From NCBI GenBank assembly GCA_049515175.1, contig JBEKUI010000007.1, positions 1-41,976 on the forward strand: a stretch of 41,976 nucleotides of DNA. Reading direction: 5' to 3'. Positions 1 to 8,183 of the stretch are shown one piece after another (positions within the stretch are counted from its first letter, which is position 1; every line of letters starts with the position of its first letter). The position numbers and the translations under genes were made by a program. The DNA is from JACQNR01 sp049515175 (lineage in GTDB: Bacteria; Acidobacteriota; Terriglobia; UBA7540). Below the pieces are notes generated by a model. It worked only from the letters and a program-made list of their open reading frames with translations, was not told the origin of the DNA and ran no database searches.

Positions 1-80
1 AGCGCACAGGTCTTTGAGGTCCCCAGGTCCAGCCCGAAAATGTAACGGTCTTTTTGCGCCAATGCCTTCTGGTTTCCCAC
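1..80 (-). CDS. ftsA: Cell division protein FtsA, N-terminal fragment (cut by window edge)
   Basis: Reading leftward, the frame gives an actin-fold phosphate-1 motif (FGLDLGTSKTCA) typical of FtsA, the membrane tether for FtsZ. Only about 26 codons lie inside the window. The start is uncertain: GTG at 80 and TTG at 62 are both in frame and neither has a well-spaced ribosome binding site. It lies 27 bases downstream of the ftsQ stop, the usual ftsQ-ftsA order of dcw clusters. The identification rests on this motif plus position. Confidence 0.8.
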   Translation of the reverse strand, partial: MGNQKALAQKDRYIFGLDLGTSKTCA

Positions 81-107
81 GCGCGCGTTAAGCCACGCGT
101 TCCTTCC

Positions 108-1049
108 TCAATTCTCCCGCGTTCCCGGCGGGGGCGCCGCAGGAGCCGCCGCCTCTTGGCTCCGCGGCGTCGCCGCCTGCGGGCTCACCACAATCTGATT
201 GCCGTACCGCAAATCGATCGCGTCCACGCGGCTGGCCGACTTGTGCAATTCCGGCAGCAGGGTCAGAAAATTGCGGAAGCGCCCGGCGAAGCTCTCGCGG
301 CCGAAATGGAGCTGAATCGTTTCCCGCCCCTCGGCGACGATGGCTTTCAAATCGTCGGCGTCCGCCAAGTCAACTTCCGAAATGACCCAGCCCGAGGAAG
401 CCGCCTCCTGCGCCACTTCCTTCAGAAAAACGTCGTAGAGGCTGAGCCGCGCCGCACGCTCCGGCGGCCCGCTCAACTTCTCAAGCCCGGTCAGCACGGG
501 AAAATTGAACGACGCGCGCTCCGGCTTTTCCAGCAGCACGCCTTCGCCATCCACCAGCCCCAGACGGCCTTCCAGATTCACAAAGGCTACGGGCGTCCGT
601 TCCACCAGATGCACCGCCAGCCGGTTGGGATAGGCGCGCGCCAGAGTGGCCGAGCGCACCCAGGCAATTCCCTCGATCTGCTTCCGCTTCTCTTCCAGAG
701 GAAACTTGAAGATGTTGATTCCGTACGCCAGCTTGCCCGCCGGCGGGAAGCCCAGGGCGTTCAAGACCTCGTCACGGCTCACGTATTGATTGCCGGTCAG
801 CGCGACGTCCTCCGCCGAGGTCAGCAGGAAGCGCGGCGAGGTGAGCCCGAACATCGCCAGCCGGTAACTGCCGTAACCCACCGGAGGCAGAATCACCAGC
901 CCCCAGATCGCCCAGCGCAGAAACCGCCTCAGGCGCCCCGCCTTACCGCGCCGCACAGGCACGGCCCTGGGCCGCCTCCGAAAAGGGGATTCCTCCTCCG
1001 TCGCGCTTTCGTCTTCCAGCGGGAGGTCATCCATTTCTTCTACGGCCAT
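108..1049 (-). CDS. ftsQ: Cell division protein FtsQ
   Basis: FtsQ is a bitopic divisome protein that links FtsA/FtsK to FtsL/FtsB and the septal synthase. The 313-residue product has an acidic, then Arg-rich, cytoplasmic N-terminus (1-43) and one membrane segment at about 44-64. A POTRA domain follows at about 72-148 (LTSAEDVALTGNQYVSRDEV; then a WVRSATLARAYPNRLAVHLVERTP strand-turn), and then the beta FtsQ domain. The C-terminal 25 residues are Pro/Ala-rich. It starts at ATG 1049 and is separated from murB by a heptad-repeat array of about 120 bases. The order murB-ftsQ-ftsA supports the call. Confidence 0.93.
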   Translation of the reverse strand: MAVEEMDDLPLEDESATEEESPFRRRPRAVPVRRGKAGRLRRFLRWAIWGLVILPPVGYGSYRLAMFGLTSPRFLLTSAEDVALTGNQYVSRDEVLNALGFPPAGKLAYGINIFKFPLEEKRKQIEGIAWVRSATLARAYPNRLAVHLVERTPVAFVNLEGRLGLVDGEGVLLEKPERASFNFPVLTGLEKLSGPPERAARLSLYDVFLKEVAQEAASSGWVISEVDLADADDLKAIVAEGRETIQLHFGRESFAGRFRNFLTLLPELHKSASRVDAIDLRYGNQIVVSPQAATPRSQEAAAPAAPPPGTREN

Positions 1050-1174
1050 GGCTCACGACCCAGTCAACAGTCAGCAGTTGGCAGTTGGCAGCCAGCGGAC
1101 GGCAGTTGGCAGCCGAGGGCATCCTCGTCTTTATCCTTCACTGCCGACTGCTAACTGCCGACTGCCAACTAGTT
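1050..1174. repeat. Heptad tandem repeats, facing arrays between murB and ftsQ
   Basis: From 1061 to about 1116 the plus strand runs in units of seven (CAGTCAA, CAGTTGG, CAGCCAG). From 1140 to 1174 a second array uses ACTGCCG/ACTGCTA/ACTGCCA, which is close to the reverse complement of the first. The two could fold into a long imperfect hairpin in the murB-ftsQ transcript. The TAG stop of murB (1169-1171) lies in the right array. No gene is seen in this gap. Confidence 0.85.
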
Positions 1175-2083
1175 CTTCCACACAATCACTTCCTCTTCGA
1201 GCGCGACGCCATAGGCCCGGTGCACGCGCTCGCGGATCAGGTCCATCAATTTGAAAATGTGCGCGGCGGTAGCCCCGTGGCGGTTGACGATGAAATTGGC
1301 GTGCCGCTCGGAGATCACCGCCCCGCCGACTTGCGTGCCCTTGAGTCCCAACTCGTCGATCATCTTGCCGGTCGAGAGCCCCGGCGGGTTCTTGAAGATA
1401 CACCCGGCGCTCTTCTCGTTGATGGGCTGGGAGGCGCGCCGCTTCTGGTTGCATAGCTTGATGCGCTCGAGGATTTCCGTGTACGGTTTCTCGGGCAGCT
1501 CCAGCGTGACCGAGAGCAGAATATCATCGGGCGCGAAACTCGAGCCGCGATATTCAAAGCGAACCTCCTCGGTGCGCATCACCTCCAGCTTCCCCGACGC
1601 GCCACGAAAGATGGTTACGGCGCGCACCACGTCGCCAATCTGCGTTCCGTAGGCGCCGGCGTTCATGTGGAGCGCTCCACCCACCGTGCCCGGCACGCCG
1701 ATCAGGCCTTCCATGCCGCCCAGGTTGCGCTTGGCGCATTCGGTCACGGTCGAGCCCAGGCTCGCCGCCGTGGAGACTTCCACGCGCGAGCCATCGAACT
1801 TCATCCCCTCCGGTTCGCGGAGAAGTTGAATGACAACGTCCTCAATCCCTTCGTCAACCACCAGCAGGTTCGTCCCCCCGCCCAGCAACCGCCAGCGAAC
1901 CCCGCGCTTCCGCAGATAGTCCATCAGCTCGGCGAGCCGCCGATGGTCGCGCAGGCGAATCACATCCGCCGGACCACCGACGCCGAGTGACGTGTGCGCG
2001 CGCAACGGCTCGGCGGGAAGCCATTGGCCCCCCAGCGCCGCCACCTGCTCAGCGATTCCGGGTTGGTTTGCCAGTGCCGACAT
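1169..2083 (-). CDS. murB: UDP-N-acetylenolpyruvoylglucosamine reductase MurB
   Basis: FAD/NADPH-dependent enzyme that reduces UDP-GlcNAc-enolpyruvate to UDP-MurNAc in the cytoplasm. From ATG 2083 (preceded by AAGG) it is 304 residues; an in-frame TTG at 2095 would add four. FAD-binding signatures are LLGGGTNLLV (67-76) and GVPGTVGGALHMNAGAYG (129-146), followed by YRGSSF (178-183). The active-site loop reads SAGCIFKNP (225-233), so Cys228 stands where E. coli MurB has its proton-donating Ser; Cys here occurs in other type II-like MurBs. The absence of the E. coli-type extra loop also suggests type II. It lies between murC and ftsQ. Confidence 0.95.
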   Translation of the reverse strand: MSALANQPGIAEQVAALGGQWLPAEPLRAHTSLGVGGPADVIRLRDHRRLAELMDYLRKRGVRWRLLGGGTNLLVVDEGIEDVVIQLLREPEGMKFDGSRVEVSTAASLGSTVTECAKRNLGGMEGLIGVPGTVGGALHMNAGAYGTQIGDVVRAVTIFRGASGKLEVMRTEEVRFEYRGSSFAPDDILLSVTLELPEKPYTEILERIKLCNQKRRASQPINEKSAGCIFKNPPGLSTGKMIDELGLKGTQVGGAVISERHANFIVNRHGATAAHIFKLMDLIRERVHRAYGVALEEEVIVWKN

Positions 2084-2095
2084 TTGCCTTGCCAA

Positions 2096-2186
2096 TGTTG
2101 TAGCGCCGGTCTATGACCGGCGCGCCGGAGAGCCCTGCGGGCACCCACGGGAGCGCGGTGCGCTCCCCTACCTAACGCCGCTACAC
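2096..2186. repeat. REP-like palindromic element between murC and murB
   Basis: A perfect 9-bp stem, GCGCCGGTC / TAT loop / GACCGGCGC, spans 2103-2123. The element opens with TGTAGCGCCGG and closes with GCCGCTACA, so its ends are inverted. The murC stop codon (2181-2183) is part of that closing sequence. A related element with the same TAGCGCCG...TCTATGA core lies at 34876-34941. Confidence 0.75.
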
Positions 2187-3578
2187 GGGCTGCGCGGCGG
2201 CGGTGCGCAGCGCCTCGCCCAGCGCCTCGCCGATTTTCCAGACGCTCCCCGCGCCGACCGTCAGAATGATGTCGCCCGGCCGCGCCTCGGCCAGGACTTC
2301 CTGAATCACCGCCTTGTCCGACGGCGCGTAACGCGCGCTCGCGAGGCCCAGTTCGCGCATGCGCTCGACGAGGCGCTGGGAGGTAATTCCCGGAATGGGC
2401 GGCTCGCTCGCCGGATAGATGTCCAGCACGTACACGCGTTCGCAGCCTGCAAAGCAGGAGGCGAAGTCGTCCATCAAAAACTTGGTGCGCGTGTAGCGAT
2501 GCGGCTGGAAAATCGCCCAGATGCGCGGCGCCCCGCGCAGGCGCGCCGCCTCCACCACGGTGCGTATTTCCGCCGGATGGTGGCCGTAATCGTCCACCAC
2601 CGTGATGCCGTTCCGCTCGGCCTTGATCTGGAAGCGCCGGTCCACGCCACGAAAGCGCGCGAGGCCGGCACAAATCTGCTCCGCGCTGAGGTCGAGCTCC
2701 AGGCCCACGGCGATCGTCGCCAGGGCGTTCTGCACGTTGTGGCGGCCGGGAACGTTCAGGGCGAACCGCCCGAGCTTTTTTCCGCGCGCGGTTACGTCGA
2801 AGGCTGAGCCGCCGGGGTTGAGCTCGACGAATTCGCCCGCCACGTCCGCGCCGCCATCCAAACCGTAGGTGGTCACGCGCCGGCGAATCCTGGGCATCAG
2901 GCTGCGGAAGCGCTCGCCCCAGGGCGCGTCGCTGCAACCGATCACCGCGCCGTAAAACGGCACCTTGTTGGCAAAGGCGAGAAAGGCGGCGAGGATGTCA
3001 TCGAGATCTTGGTAGTGGTCGAGGTGTTCGCGATCGATGTTGGTCACCACCGCGATCGAGGGAAGAAGTAGCAGAAACGAGCGGTCGCTCTCATCAGCTT
3101 CGACGACCATCAGGTCGCCCTTGCCCAGCCGCGCGTTAGAACCGAAAACGTCAAGCCGGCCACCAATCACCGCCGTGGGGTCGCGCCCCGCGTCCGCAAG
3201 CATCACGGCAATCATCGAGGTCACCGTGGTCTTGCCGTGCGCGCCCGCCACCGCCACGTTGAATTTCAGGCGCATCAGCTCGGCGAGCATCTCGGCGCGC
3301 GGGATGACGGGAATTTGCAGCCGCTTCGCCTCGATGACCTCGGGATTCGTCGGCGCCACCGCCGTCGAGGTCACCACGACTTCCGCGTCGCGCAGGTTCG
3401 CCGCCGCGTGGCCCTCCGCAATCCGCGCCCCCAGCCCGGCAAGCCTCTCGGTGACCGGAGTGTGCTTCAGGTCGGAACCCGAAACGGTGTAGCCGAGATT
3501 GAGCAGCACCTCCGCGATGCCGCTCATCCCGATGCCGCCGATGCCCACGAAATGAATTTTGCGAATCTTGCCCAGCAT
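2181..3578 (-). CDS. murC: UDP-N-acetylmuramate--L-alanine ligase MurC
   Basis: ATP-dependent cytoplasmic ligase that adds L-Ala to UDP-MurNAc, the first amino-acid step of peptidoglycan synthesis. The 465-residue length is normal. An N-terminal Rossmann region carries HFVGIGGIGMSGIAEVL (9-25), then the Mur-ligase P-loop GAHGKTT (112-118), and a late DDYGHHPAEI motif typical of MurC. It starts at ATG 3578. It sits downstream of murG across a heptad-repeat gap, and its stop codon lies inside a REP-like palindrome. Confidence 0.97.
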   Translation of the reverse strand: MLGKIRKIHFVGIGGIGMSGIAEVLLNLGYTVSGSDLKHTPVTERLAGLGARIAEGHAAANLRDAEVVVTSTAVAPTNPEVIEAKRLQIPVIPRAEMLAELMRLKFNVAVAGAHGKTTVTSMIAVMLADAGRDPTAVIGGRLDVFGSNARLGKGDLMVVEADESDRSFLLLLPSIAVVTNIDREHLDHYQDLDDILAAFLAFANKVPFYGAVIGCSDAPWGERFRSLMPRIRRRVTTYGLDGGADVAGEFVELNPGGSAFDVTARGKKLGRFALNVPGRHNVQNALATIAVGLELDLSAEQICAGLARFRGVDRRFQIKAERNGITVVDDYGHHPAEIRTVVEAARLRGAPRIWAIFQPHRYTRTKFLMDDFASCFAGCERVYVLDIYPASEPPIPGITSQRLVERMRELGLASARYAPSDKAVIQEVLAEARPGDIILTVGAGSVWKIGEALGEALRTAAAQPV

Positions 3579-3714
3579 AAGAAATCAGGAGTCAGGAGTC
3601 AGAATAAGAACGCCCGCAGTCCGTCCTTCATTCACAATTCACTATTCACTATTCACAACTTGCGATTTGCCATTCGCGTTTCAGTACTCACCACTCGCCA
3701 TTCGCTATTTCGCT
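3579..3714. repeat. Heptad tandem repeats between murG and murC
   Basis: Three units of the TCAGGAG type run from 3585 to 3605. From 3631 to 3707 there are eleven consecutive 7-mers starting with TTCACAA and TTCACTA and drifting to TTCGCTA, with no break in phase. The murG stop (3705-3707, TAG on the minus strand) is the end of the last unit, and the phase continues a few bases into murG. No gene is present here. Confidence 0.88.
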
Positions 3715-4880
3715 CGACCCGCCAAACCCTCCACAAGTTCAGCGATTTGAGCCGCGGCATCAGGCCGCGAGAGGGTTCTTGCGGCACTCTCCATCTGCAC
3801 GAGCTGCCCGGGAGCCGCGAGCAGGGAACCAATTTCCGAAACCAGTCTCTGCGGCGTCAAATTCTTCTGCTCGATGACGCGTGCCGCGCCGGCGCGCTCC
3901 AGGGCGCGCGCATTCGCCAGTTGATGCTGGTCCGTGGCCGCTGGAAATGGGACGAGCAGCGCCGCCTTCCCTGCCGCCGCAAGCTCCGCCACGGTTGTTG
4001 CGCCGGCCCGCGAGATCACCAGGTCAGCGCGCTCGAACGCCCCCGGAACGTCCTCGATAAAGGCAAAGACCTCGGCTGCCAGCCCTCGCGCCTGATACGC
4101 TTCCCGCACAGCATTATAGTCGCGTTCACCGGTCTGGTGGATGAATCTCGGGCAAGCGGACGCGCCAGCGAGCAGGTCGAGGCTCGCCAGGACGCATTCG
4201 TTGAGAGCTTTCGAGCCCTGACTACCGCCGAGAACTAATACCGTAAACGGCGCGGCATGCGCCTTGGGGGTAAGCGACGCGAAGGCCCGGCGCACCGGGT
4301 GGCCTGTGACGCGCGCCTTCACCCCGTAAAGTTCCGCTGTCTCCTCGAATCCCACCGCCGCCACGCGCACCATCGGCGCGAGAACGCGATTGGTGAATCC
4401 CGGCACGGCGTTGGGTTCGATGAGCAGGGTAGGAATATCTCGCAGTGCCGCCAGCAGCATCGCCGGCCCGGCCAGATAGCCGCCCAGCCCAACCACCACG
4501 TCCGGCCGAAACTCGCGCAGCAGCCAGGCCGTCTCGTAGGTGCTGCGGGGCAGCACCAACAGATTGCGCACGCGCCGCCAGCCGCCGATTCCCTTCAAGC
4601 CCGCGGCAGCGATCTTGCACAAGGCAAACCCCGCCGCCGGAATGATCCGATCTTCCAGTCCCCGGCCCGTGCCCAAAAATAGAATTTCGCAGGCGGATTT
4701 GCTCTCGCCGCGCGCTTGCGCCCGGCGGCGCAACTCCTCCGCCACCGCCAGCGCGGGGAAGATGTGGCCGCCCGTGCCGCCCGCCACCATCAGCACCCGG
4801 AACTTCCGGACCGGCGCAGCCGGTGGCGCTTGCTCATCCCGTTCCATCGGTGGTGCAGCCTCAATCGGCGCTGGGTTCAT
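3705..4880 (-). CDS. murG: UDP-GlcNAc--lipid I N-acetylglucosaminyltransferase MurG
   Basis: Membrane-associated GT28 glycosyltransferase that converts lipid I to lipid II. The signatures are GGTGGHIFPALAVAEEL (34-50), LVLGGSQGSKALNE, and the UDP-GlcNAc site ISRAGATTVAEL followed by PFPAATDQHQLANA. From ATG 4880 it is 391 residues, with an unusual Pro/Ala-rich leader of about 28 residues before the fold. A shorter start at Met12 is possible. It lies between ftsW and murC, as expected for the dcw order. Confidence 0.95.
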   Translation of the reverse strand: MNPAPIEAAPPMERDEQAPPAAPVRKFRVLMVAGGTGGHIFPALAVAEELRRRAQARGESKSACEILFLGTGRGLEDRIIPAAGFALCKIAAAGLKGIGGWRRVRNLLVLPRSTYETAWLLREFRPDVVVGLGGYLAGPAMLLAALRDIPTLLIEPNAVPGFTNRVLAPMVRVAAVGFEETAELYGVKARVTGHPVRRAFASLTPKAHAAPFTVLVLGGSQGSKALNECVLASLDLLAGASACPRFIHQTGERDYNAVREAYQARGLAAEVFAFIEDVPGAFERADLVISRAGATTVAELAAAGKAALLVPFPAATDQHQLANARALERAGAARVIEQKNLTPQRLVSEIGSLLAAPGQLVQMESAARTLSRPDAAAQIAELVEGLAGRAK

Positions 4881-4914
4881 TGACTCGAACGTGCCGCGGC
4901 CATCCTGGCCGAGC

Positions 4915-4945
4915 CCTCACACGGGCGCGACGCCCGCCCCACAAG
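4915..4945. repeat. Short palindromic REP-like element between ftsW and murG
   Basis: A perfect 6-bp stem, CGGGCG / CGA / CGCCCG, at 4922-4936 is followed by GCCCCACA, in a 79-base gap with no gene. The sequence resembles small dispersed palindromes common in GC-rich Acidobacteria, and no T-run follows that would mark a terminator. Confidence 0.5.
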
Positions 4946-4959
4946 TCGGCGGCACACCG

Positions 4960-6051
4960 TCAGCTCGAGCGCTGCGAAATGTTGAGCAGCACGCCCACCG
5001 CGGCGAGGCTGACCACCAGCGACGAGCCACCGTAACTGACGAACGGCAGCGGAATGCCCTTGGTGGGCATCAAGCCCAGAACCACGCTGATATTGACCAG
5101 CGCCTGGCCGACGACCAGTACCGTGAGGCCGATGGCCAGCAGCCGCCCAAATTCGTCGGTGCATCGCGTCGCGGCGCGCAAACCTCGCCAGAGAATCACG
5201 CCGAAGAGCCCGAGAACGAAGAGCGCGCCGATAAATCCCAACTCCTCGCCGATCACCGCGAAGATGAAATCGGTGTGCGGCTCGGGAAGATAGAAGAGTT
5301 TCTGCTTCCCGTCCATCAGCCCCACACCGTCGATGCCGCCCGAACCCACGGCAATGAAGGACTGAATGATCTGAAACCCTTTGCCGAGCGGATCGGAATA
5401 GGGATCGAGAAAAGCCAGCACGCGCCGGTAGCGATAACCGACGTGGAAAACCAGGACGTAGAGCAGCGGCAGCGCCGCCAGCGCCCCGTAGGCAAAGTAG
5501 ATCACCCGCAACCCCGCGGCGAAGAGTACCGCCGCCACCATCAGCAGGAGCGCCACAGAGGTCCCCAGATCCGGCTCCTTGACCACCAGCGAGACGCACA
5601 GGGCGGAGACCAGTCCAATGGGGAGCAGCGTGTGGGGCACGTCATTCACTACCCCCTTGCGCAGCGAAAGGAAGTACGCCAGGAAGAGCGCCATCACCAG
5701 CTTGGCGAGTTCCGAGGGCTGGAAGCTGGCGGGGCCAAGATGCAGCCAGCGGTGCGCGTTGTGGCTGCGGTCGGCAAAAAGCACCACTACAAGCAACAGA
5801 AACTGCAATCCCAGCGCCGGAAAAACGACCAGGGGATTGGCGAGGCGGTGATAATCGAGGTTCATCGCACCCACCATCACCGCCAGCCCCACGCCGGCCC
5901 AAATCAACTGGCGAATCAGAAAGTAGTAGCTGCTGCCGAAACGCTCCTGGGCGAGCACCGCCGACGCGCTGAAAACCATTAGCGCGCCAAAAAGCACCAA
6001 GGTGACGACGGCGCCAAACAGGATGCGGTCGGATTCGAGCCTTCTGGCCAT
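4960..6051 (-). CDS. ftsW: Septal peptidoglycan glycosyltransferase FtsW (SEDS family)
   Basis: Polytopic membrane glycosyltransferase that polymerises lipid II at the septum together with the class B PBP FtsI. The 363-residue length is normal, with about ten hydrophobic segments. SEDS signatures are visible: GSGGIDGVGLMDGKQK, then LPEPHTDFIFAVIGEELGF with the conserved Asp, and late PFVSYGGSSLVVSLAAVGVLLNI. It starts at ATG 6051, six bases after the murD stop, so the two are co-transcribed. Confidence 0.97.
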   Translation of the reverse strand: MARRLESDRILFGAVVTLVLFGALMVFSASAVLAQERFGSSYYFLIRQLIWAGVGLAVMVGAMNLDYHRLANPLVVFPALGLQFLLLVVVLFADRSHNAHRWLHLGPASFQPSELAKLVMALFLAYFLSLRKGVVNDVPHTLLPIGLVSALCVSLVVKEPDLGTSVALLLMVAAVLFAAGLRVIYFAYGALAALPLLYVLVFHVGYRYRRVLAFLDPYSDPLGKGFQIIQSFIAVGSGGIDGVGLMDGKQKLFYLPEPHTDFIFAVIGEELGFIGALFVLGLFGVILWRGLRAATRCTDEFGRLLAIGLTVLVVGQALVNISVVLGLMPTKGIPLPFVSYGGSSLVVSLAAVGVLLNISQRSS

Positions 6052-6057
6052 GCGAAC

Positions 6058-7977
6058 CTAAATCCCCGGCAACTTCGTCTGCGACTTCATCGGGCTTGCC
6101 TGCACTGCTTTCGTCGATCCCTCGCGCTGTTTCGATGCCCCACGTCCCGGCTTGGACTTCGGCCGCACTTCGAACGGCAGCGCCTCGTCGACCAGGGGTT
6201 GCGCCTGCGGTAGTGGCTCGACGTTGGCGGCCACGGCATCGCTCGCGCCGTGATCGACCAGAATTTCCGGCTCCGGGTATTCCACCTCTGCCGAGGCCAC
6301 CTCGTAGAAGTAGATTCGGTCTGGGACAGCGGTTGGGGGCTCGACGTTCGAGGCTGGAGTCTTGGGAGTCGGAACTTCGGGCTCGGGAATCGGGGTTCGG
6401 GTTTCGCGAGATTCTCCCAGAACCTGATCGCCAATCGATAGAATTTCCGGTACCTCCGCCTGGGGCGCGAGCACTGAGGCCTCCCTTTCGGGCGCTTGCA
6501 CTGGCGGTGGCGCTTCGACGGTCTCCGCGGACCGCGTTTCGAAATTCAATTCACGCTCCCCAACTTGCGACTCCCGTGCGTTGAACCCCGAACCCCGGAC
6601 CCCGAACCCCGGCTCGCCAGGCTCCTCCGTCAACCGGGCCACGATTTCCTTAAACACCCGGCCGCGGTGCTCATAGTCCTGGAACTGATCGAAGCTGGCG
6701 CAGGCGGGCGAAAGCAGCACGACGTCGCCCGGCGCGGCGCGCGCGAAGGCGTCGTGCACGGCAGTCTCGAGGTCGCCGGAATGGCTGATTCCCACCGCGC
6801 CGCTCAGTTGCTTTTCGATGCGCTCTGCCGCCGCACCGATCAGATAGACCTCGCGCACGCGCCCTTCCAGTAAATGGCGGATGGGTGCATAGGGCGCGCC
6901 CTTGTCCTTCCCGCCCAGGATCAGATGGACGCCGCGCGTGAAGGCCGAAAGCGCCTTGGCGGCGGCATCCACGCTGGTCGCCTTGGAATCGTTATAGAAA
7001 TGCACGCCGCGCAGCTCGCGAACAAACTCCAGCCGGTGCTCGACTCCGCGGAAGGCGCTCACGCCGCGGCGAATCGCCTCAAAATCCGCGCCCAAAACGC
7101 AGGCGGCGGCCGAGGCCGCCATCACGTTCTCTACGTTGAACTCACCGCGCAATTGAATCTCGCGGGTCGTCAGGAGCACCCGCTCGAGATTCCCGGTGCG
7201 ATAGACGATGTGGCCATCCTCGGCGAACACGCCATCGGGCAGTTCGCGACGGCGGCTGAAGAAGATTTTCTGGGCGGCCAGCGACGGCGCGAGGCTCATG
7301 ACCGCCGGATCGTCGGCATTCAAGATGGCAAAATCGTCAGAAGTCTGATTGGAGAAGATTCGCGCCTTGGCCCGGACATAGGCTTCCAGCGTGGGGTGCC
7401 GGTCGAGATGGTTGGGCGTGATATTGAGCAGCACGGCGACGTGCGGGCGGAAGGTCTGGGTTCCCTCCAATTGAAAACTGCTCAGCTCGGTGACCACGAG
7501 AGTGTCCTTGGTGACTTCGCTCACCGCCGAGATGAGCGGCACACCAATGTTTCCGCCCACGAAAGCGGGAAGAGCCGAGGCCTCCAGGATCTCTCCCAGT
7601 AGCGACGTGGTCGTCGTTTTGCCGTTGGAGCCGGTGATGCCGATGAGTGGCGACTCCAGGAACCAGCTCGCCGCCTCGACCTCGGAGACGACGGGAATCT
7701 GCCGCTGCCGCGCCGCCTCGAGCTGCGACAGATCGGGCACCACCCCCGGACTGACGATAATGAGGTCCTGGTTCAGAAAGGTTTCTTCCCGGTGCAGCCC
7801 CATTTCCACGCCGATCTTGTGGACCAGCAGTTCGCGCATGTCGGCGCGCAGCTCCCAGGGCGGCCGCGCGTCGCTCACCGTCACCGCCGCACCCTGCCGC
7901 GCCAGAACCTTGGCCGCCGCGATGCCGGTGCGCGCCAGGCCGACGATCAGGACGCGTTTGCCCCGCACCTCGATCAT
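6058..7977 (-). CDS. murD: UDP-N-acetylmuramoylalanine--D-glutamate ligase MurD with long C-terminal tail
   Basis: ATP-dependent ligase adding D-Glu to UDP-MurNAc-L-Ala. Residues 1 to about 450 form a complete MurD: Rossmann GLARTGIAAAKVL (13-25), P-loop GSNGKTT (116-122), NITPNHLDRH, DSKATSVDAA, and C-terminal LSPACASFDQFQDYEHRG. A tail of about 189 residues follows (about 451-639). It is rich in Pro, Glu, Val and Ser and ends with a basic stretch; MurD normally ends near 450. Two parts of the tail (plus-strand 6350-6412 and 6583-6617) are heptad tandem repeats read as codons. The start ATG 7977 overlaps the RHH stop by four bases (ATGA). Confidence 0.94.
   Translation of the reverse strand: MIEVRGKRVLIVGLARTGIAAAKVLARQGAAVTVSDARPPWELRADMRELLVHKIGVEMGLHREETFLNQDLIIVSPGVVPDLSQLEAARQRQIPVVSEVEAASWFLESPLIGITGSNGKTTTTSLLGEILEASALPAFVGGNIGVPLISAVSEVTKDTLVVTELSSFQLEGTQTFRPHVAVLLNITPNHLDRHPTLEAYVRAKARIFSNQTSDDFAILNADDPAVMSLAPSLAAQKIFFSRRRELPDGVFAEDGHIVYRTGNLERVLLTTREIQLRGEFNVENVMAASAAACVLGADFEAIRRGVSAFRGVEHRLEFVRELRGVHFYNDSKATSVDAAAKALSAFTRGVHLILGGKDKGAPYAPIRHLLEGRVREVYLIGAAAERIEKQLSGAVGISHSGDLETAVHDAFARAAPGDVVLLSPACASFDQFQDYEHRGRVFKEIVARLTEEPGEPGFGVRGSGFNARESQVGERELNFETRSAETVEAPPPVQAPEREASVLAPQAEVPEILSIGDQVLGESRETRTPIPEPEVPTPKTPASNVEPPTAVPDRIYFYEVASAEVEYPEPEILVDHGASDAVAANVEPLPQAQPLVDEALPFEVRPKSKPGRGASKQREGSTKAVQASPMKSQTKLPGI
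6350..6412. repeat. Heptad repeat array inside the murD tail (distal)
   Basis: Nine successive 7-mers of the GGGAATC/GGGGTTC/GGGTTTC type run without phase break. They are translated in murD as a Pro/Glu/Thr-rich segment. The word family is the same as in the ftsL-rsmH gap and the rsmH 5' end. Confidence 0.8.
6583..6617. repeat. Heptad repeat array inside the murD tail (proximal)
   Basis: Units GAACCCC, GAACCCC, GGACCCC and GAACCCC, followed by a degenerate fifth, lie exactly where the conserved MurD fold ends. In murD they encode a Gly/Phe/Val/Arg-rich stretch (GFGVRGSGF). Confidence 0.85.
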
Positions 7978-8168
7978 GCCCGCCTCCTCGCCCGCCCGTT
8001 GCTGTTGCCCTGGCCATTGCGGTGGAAGTAGCCGTCGAGGATTTCCGAGACGACCTCGGAAAGCGAGCGCCGCACCTCGCGCGCCAGGCGCCGGGCGACG
8101 AGGAGCGTTTCGCGGTTCAGCGTCAGGCTGACGCGTGTGGGATTACGGAATGATTTCGGCCTCGCCAT
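7974..8168 (-). CDS. Small ribbon-helix-helix (CopG/Arc-like) DNA-binding protein
   Basis: A 64-residue basic protein. Residues 11-48 fit a ribbon-helix-helix domain: beta strand RVSLTLNRE, helix TLLVARRLAREV, turn RRSLS, helix EVVSEILDGYF; a short Gly/Asn/Arg tail follows. Such dimers bind operators through the paired strands. It is not one of the usual dcw genes, yet it sits between mraY and murD and its stop overlaps the murD ATG, implying coupling. No toxin gene is next to it, so an antitoxin role is unsupported. A strong promoter with an inverted repeat over its -10 lies just upstream. Function is inferred: autoregulator and possible regulator of murD-ftsA. Confidence 0.75.
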   Translation of the reverse strand: MARPKSFRNPTRVSLTLNRETLLVARRLAREVRRSLSEVVSEILDGYFHRNGQGNSNGRARRRA

Positions 8169-8183
8169 CGTTCGTTAGTGCGT

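Noticed and set aside
54..1154. A 366-codon plus-strand open frame opposite ftsQ
   Set aside because: It is Arg/His/Gln-rich, the usual result of reading GC-rich DNA backwards. ftsQ on the other strand has clear domains and synteny.
1061..1174. Possible CRISPR-like array
   Set aside because: Units are only seven bases, degenerate and without spacers, and no cas gene is near.
4540..5982. A 480-codon plus-strand open frame opposite murG/ftsW
   Set aside because: The composition (His, Gln, Arg, Pro) is that of an antisense shadow, while murG and ftsW have all family motifs.
7974..8168. Antitoxin of a toxin-antitoxin pair
   Set aside because: The protein looks like an RHH antitoxin, but the genes on both sides are murD and mraY and no small toxin frame is seen.
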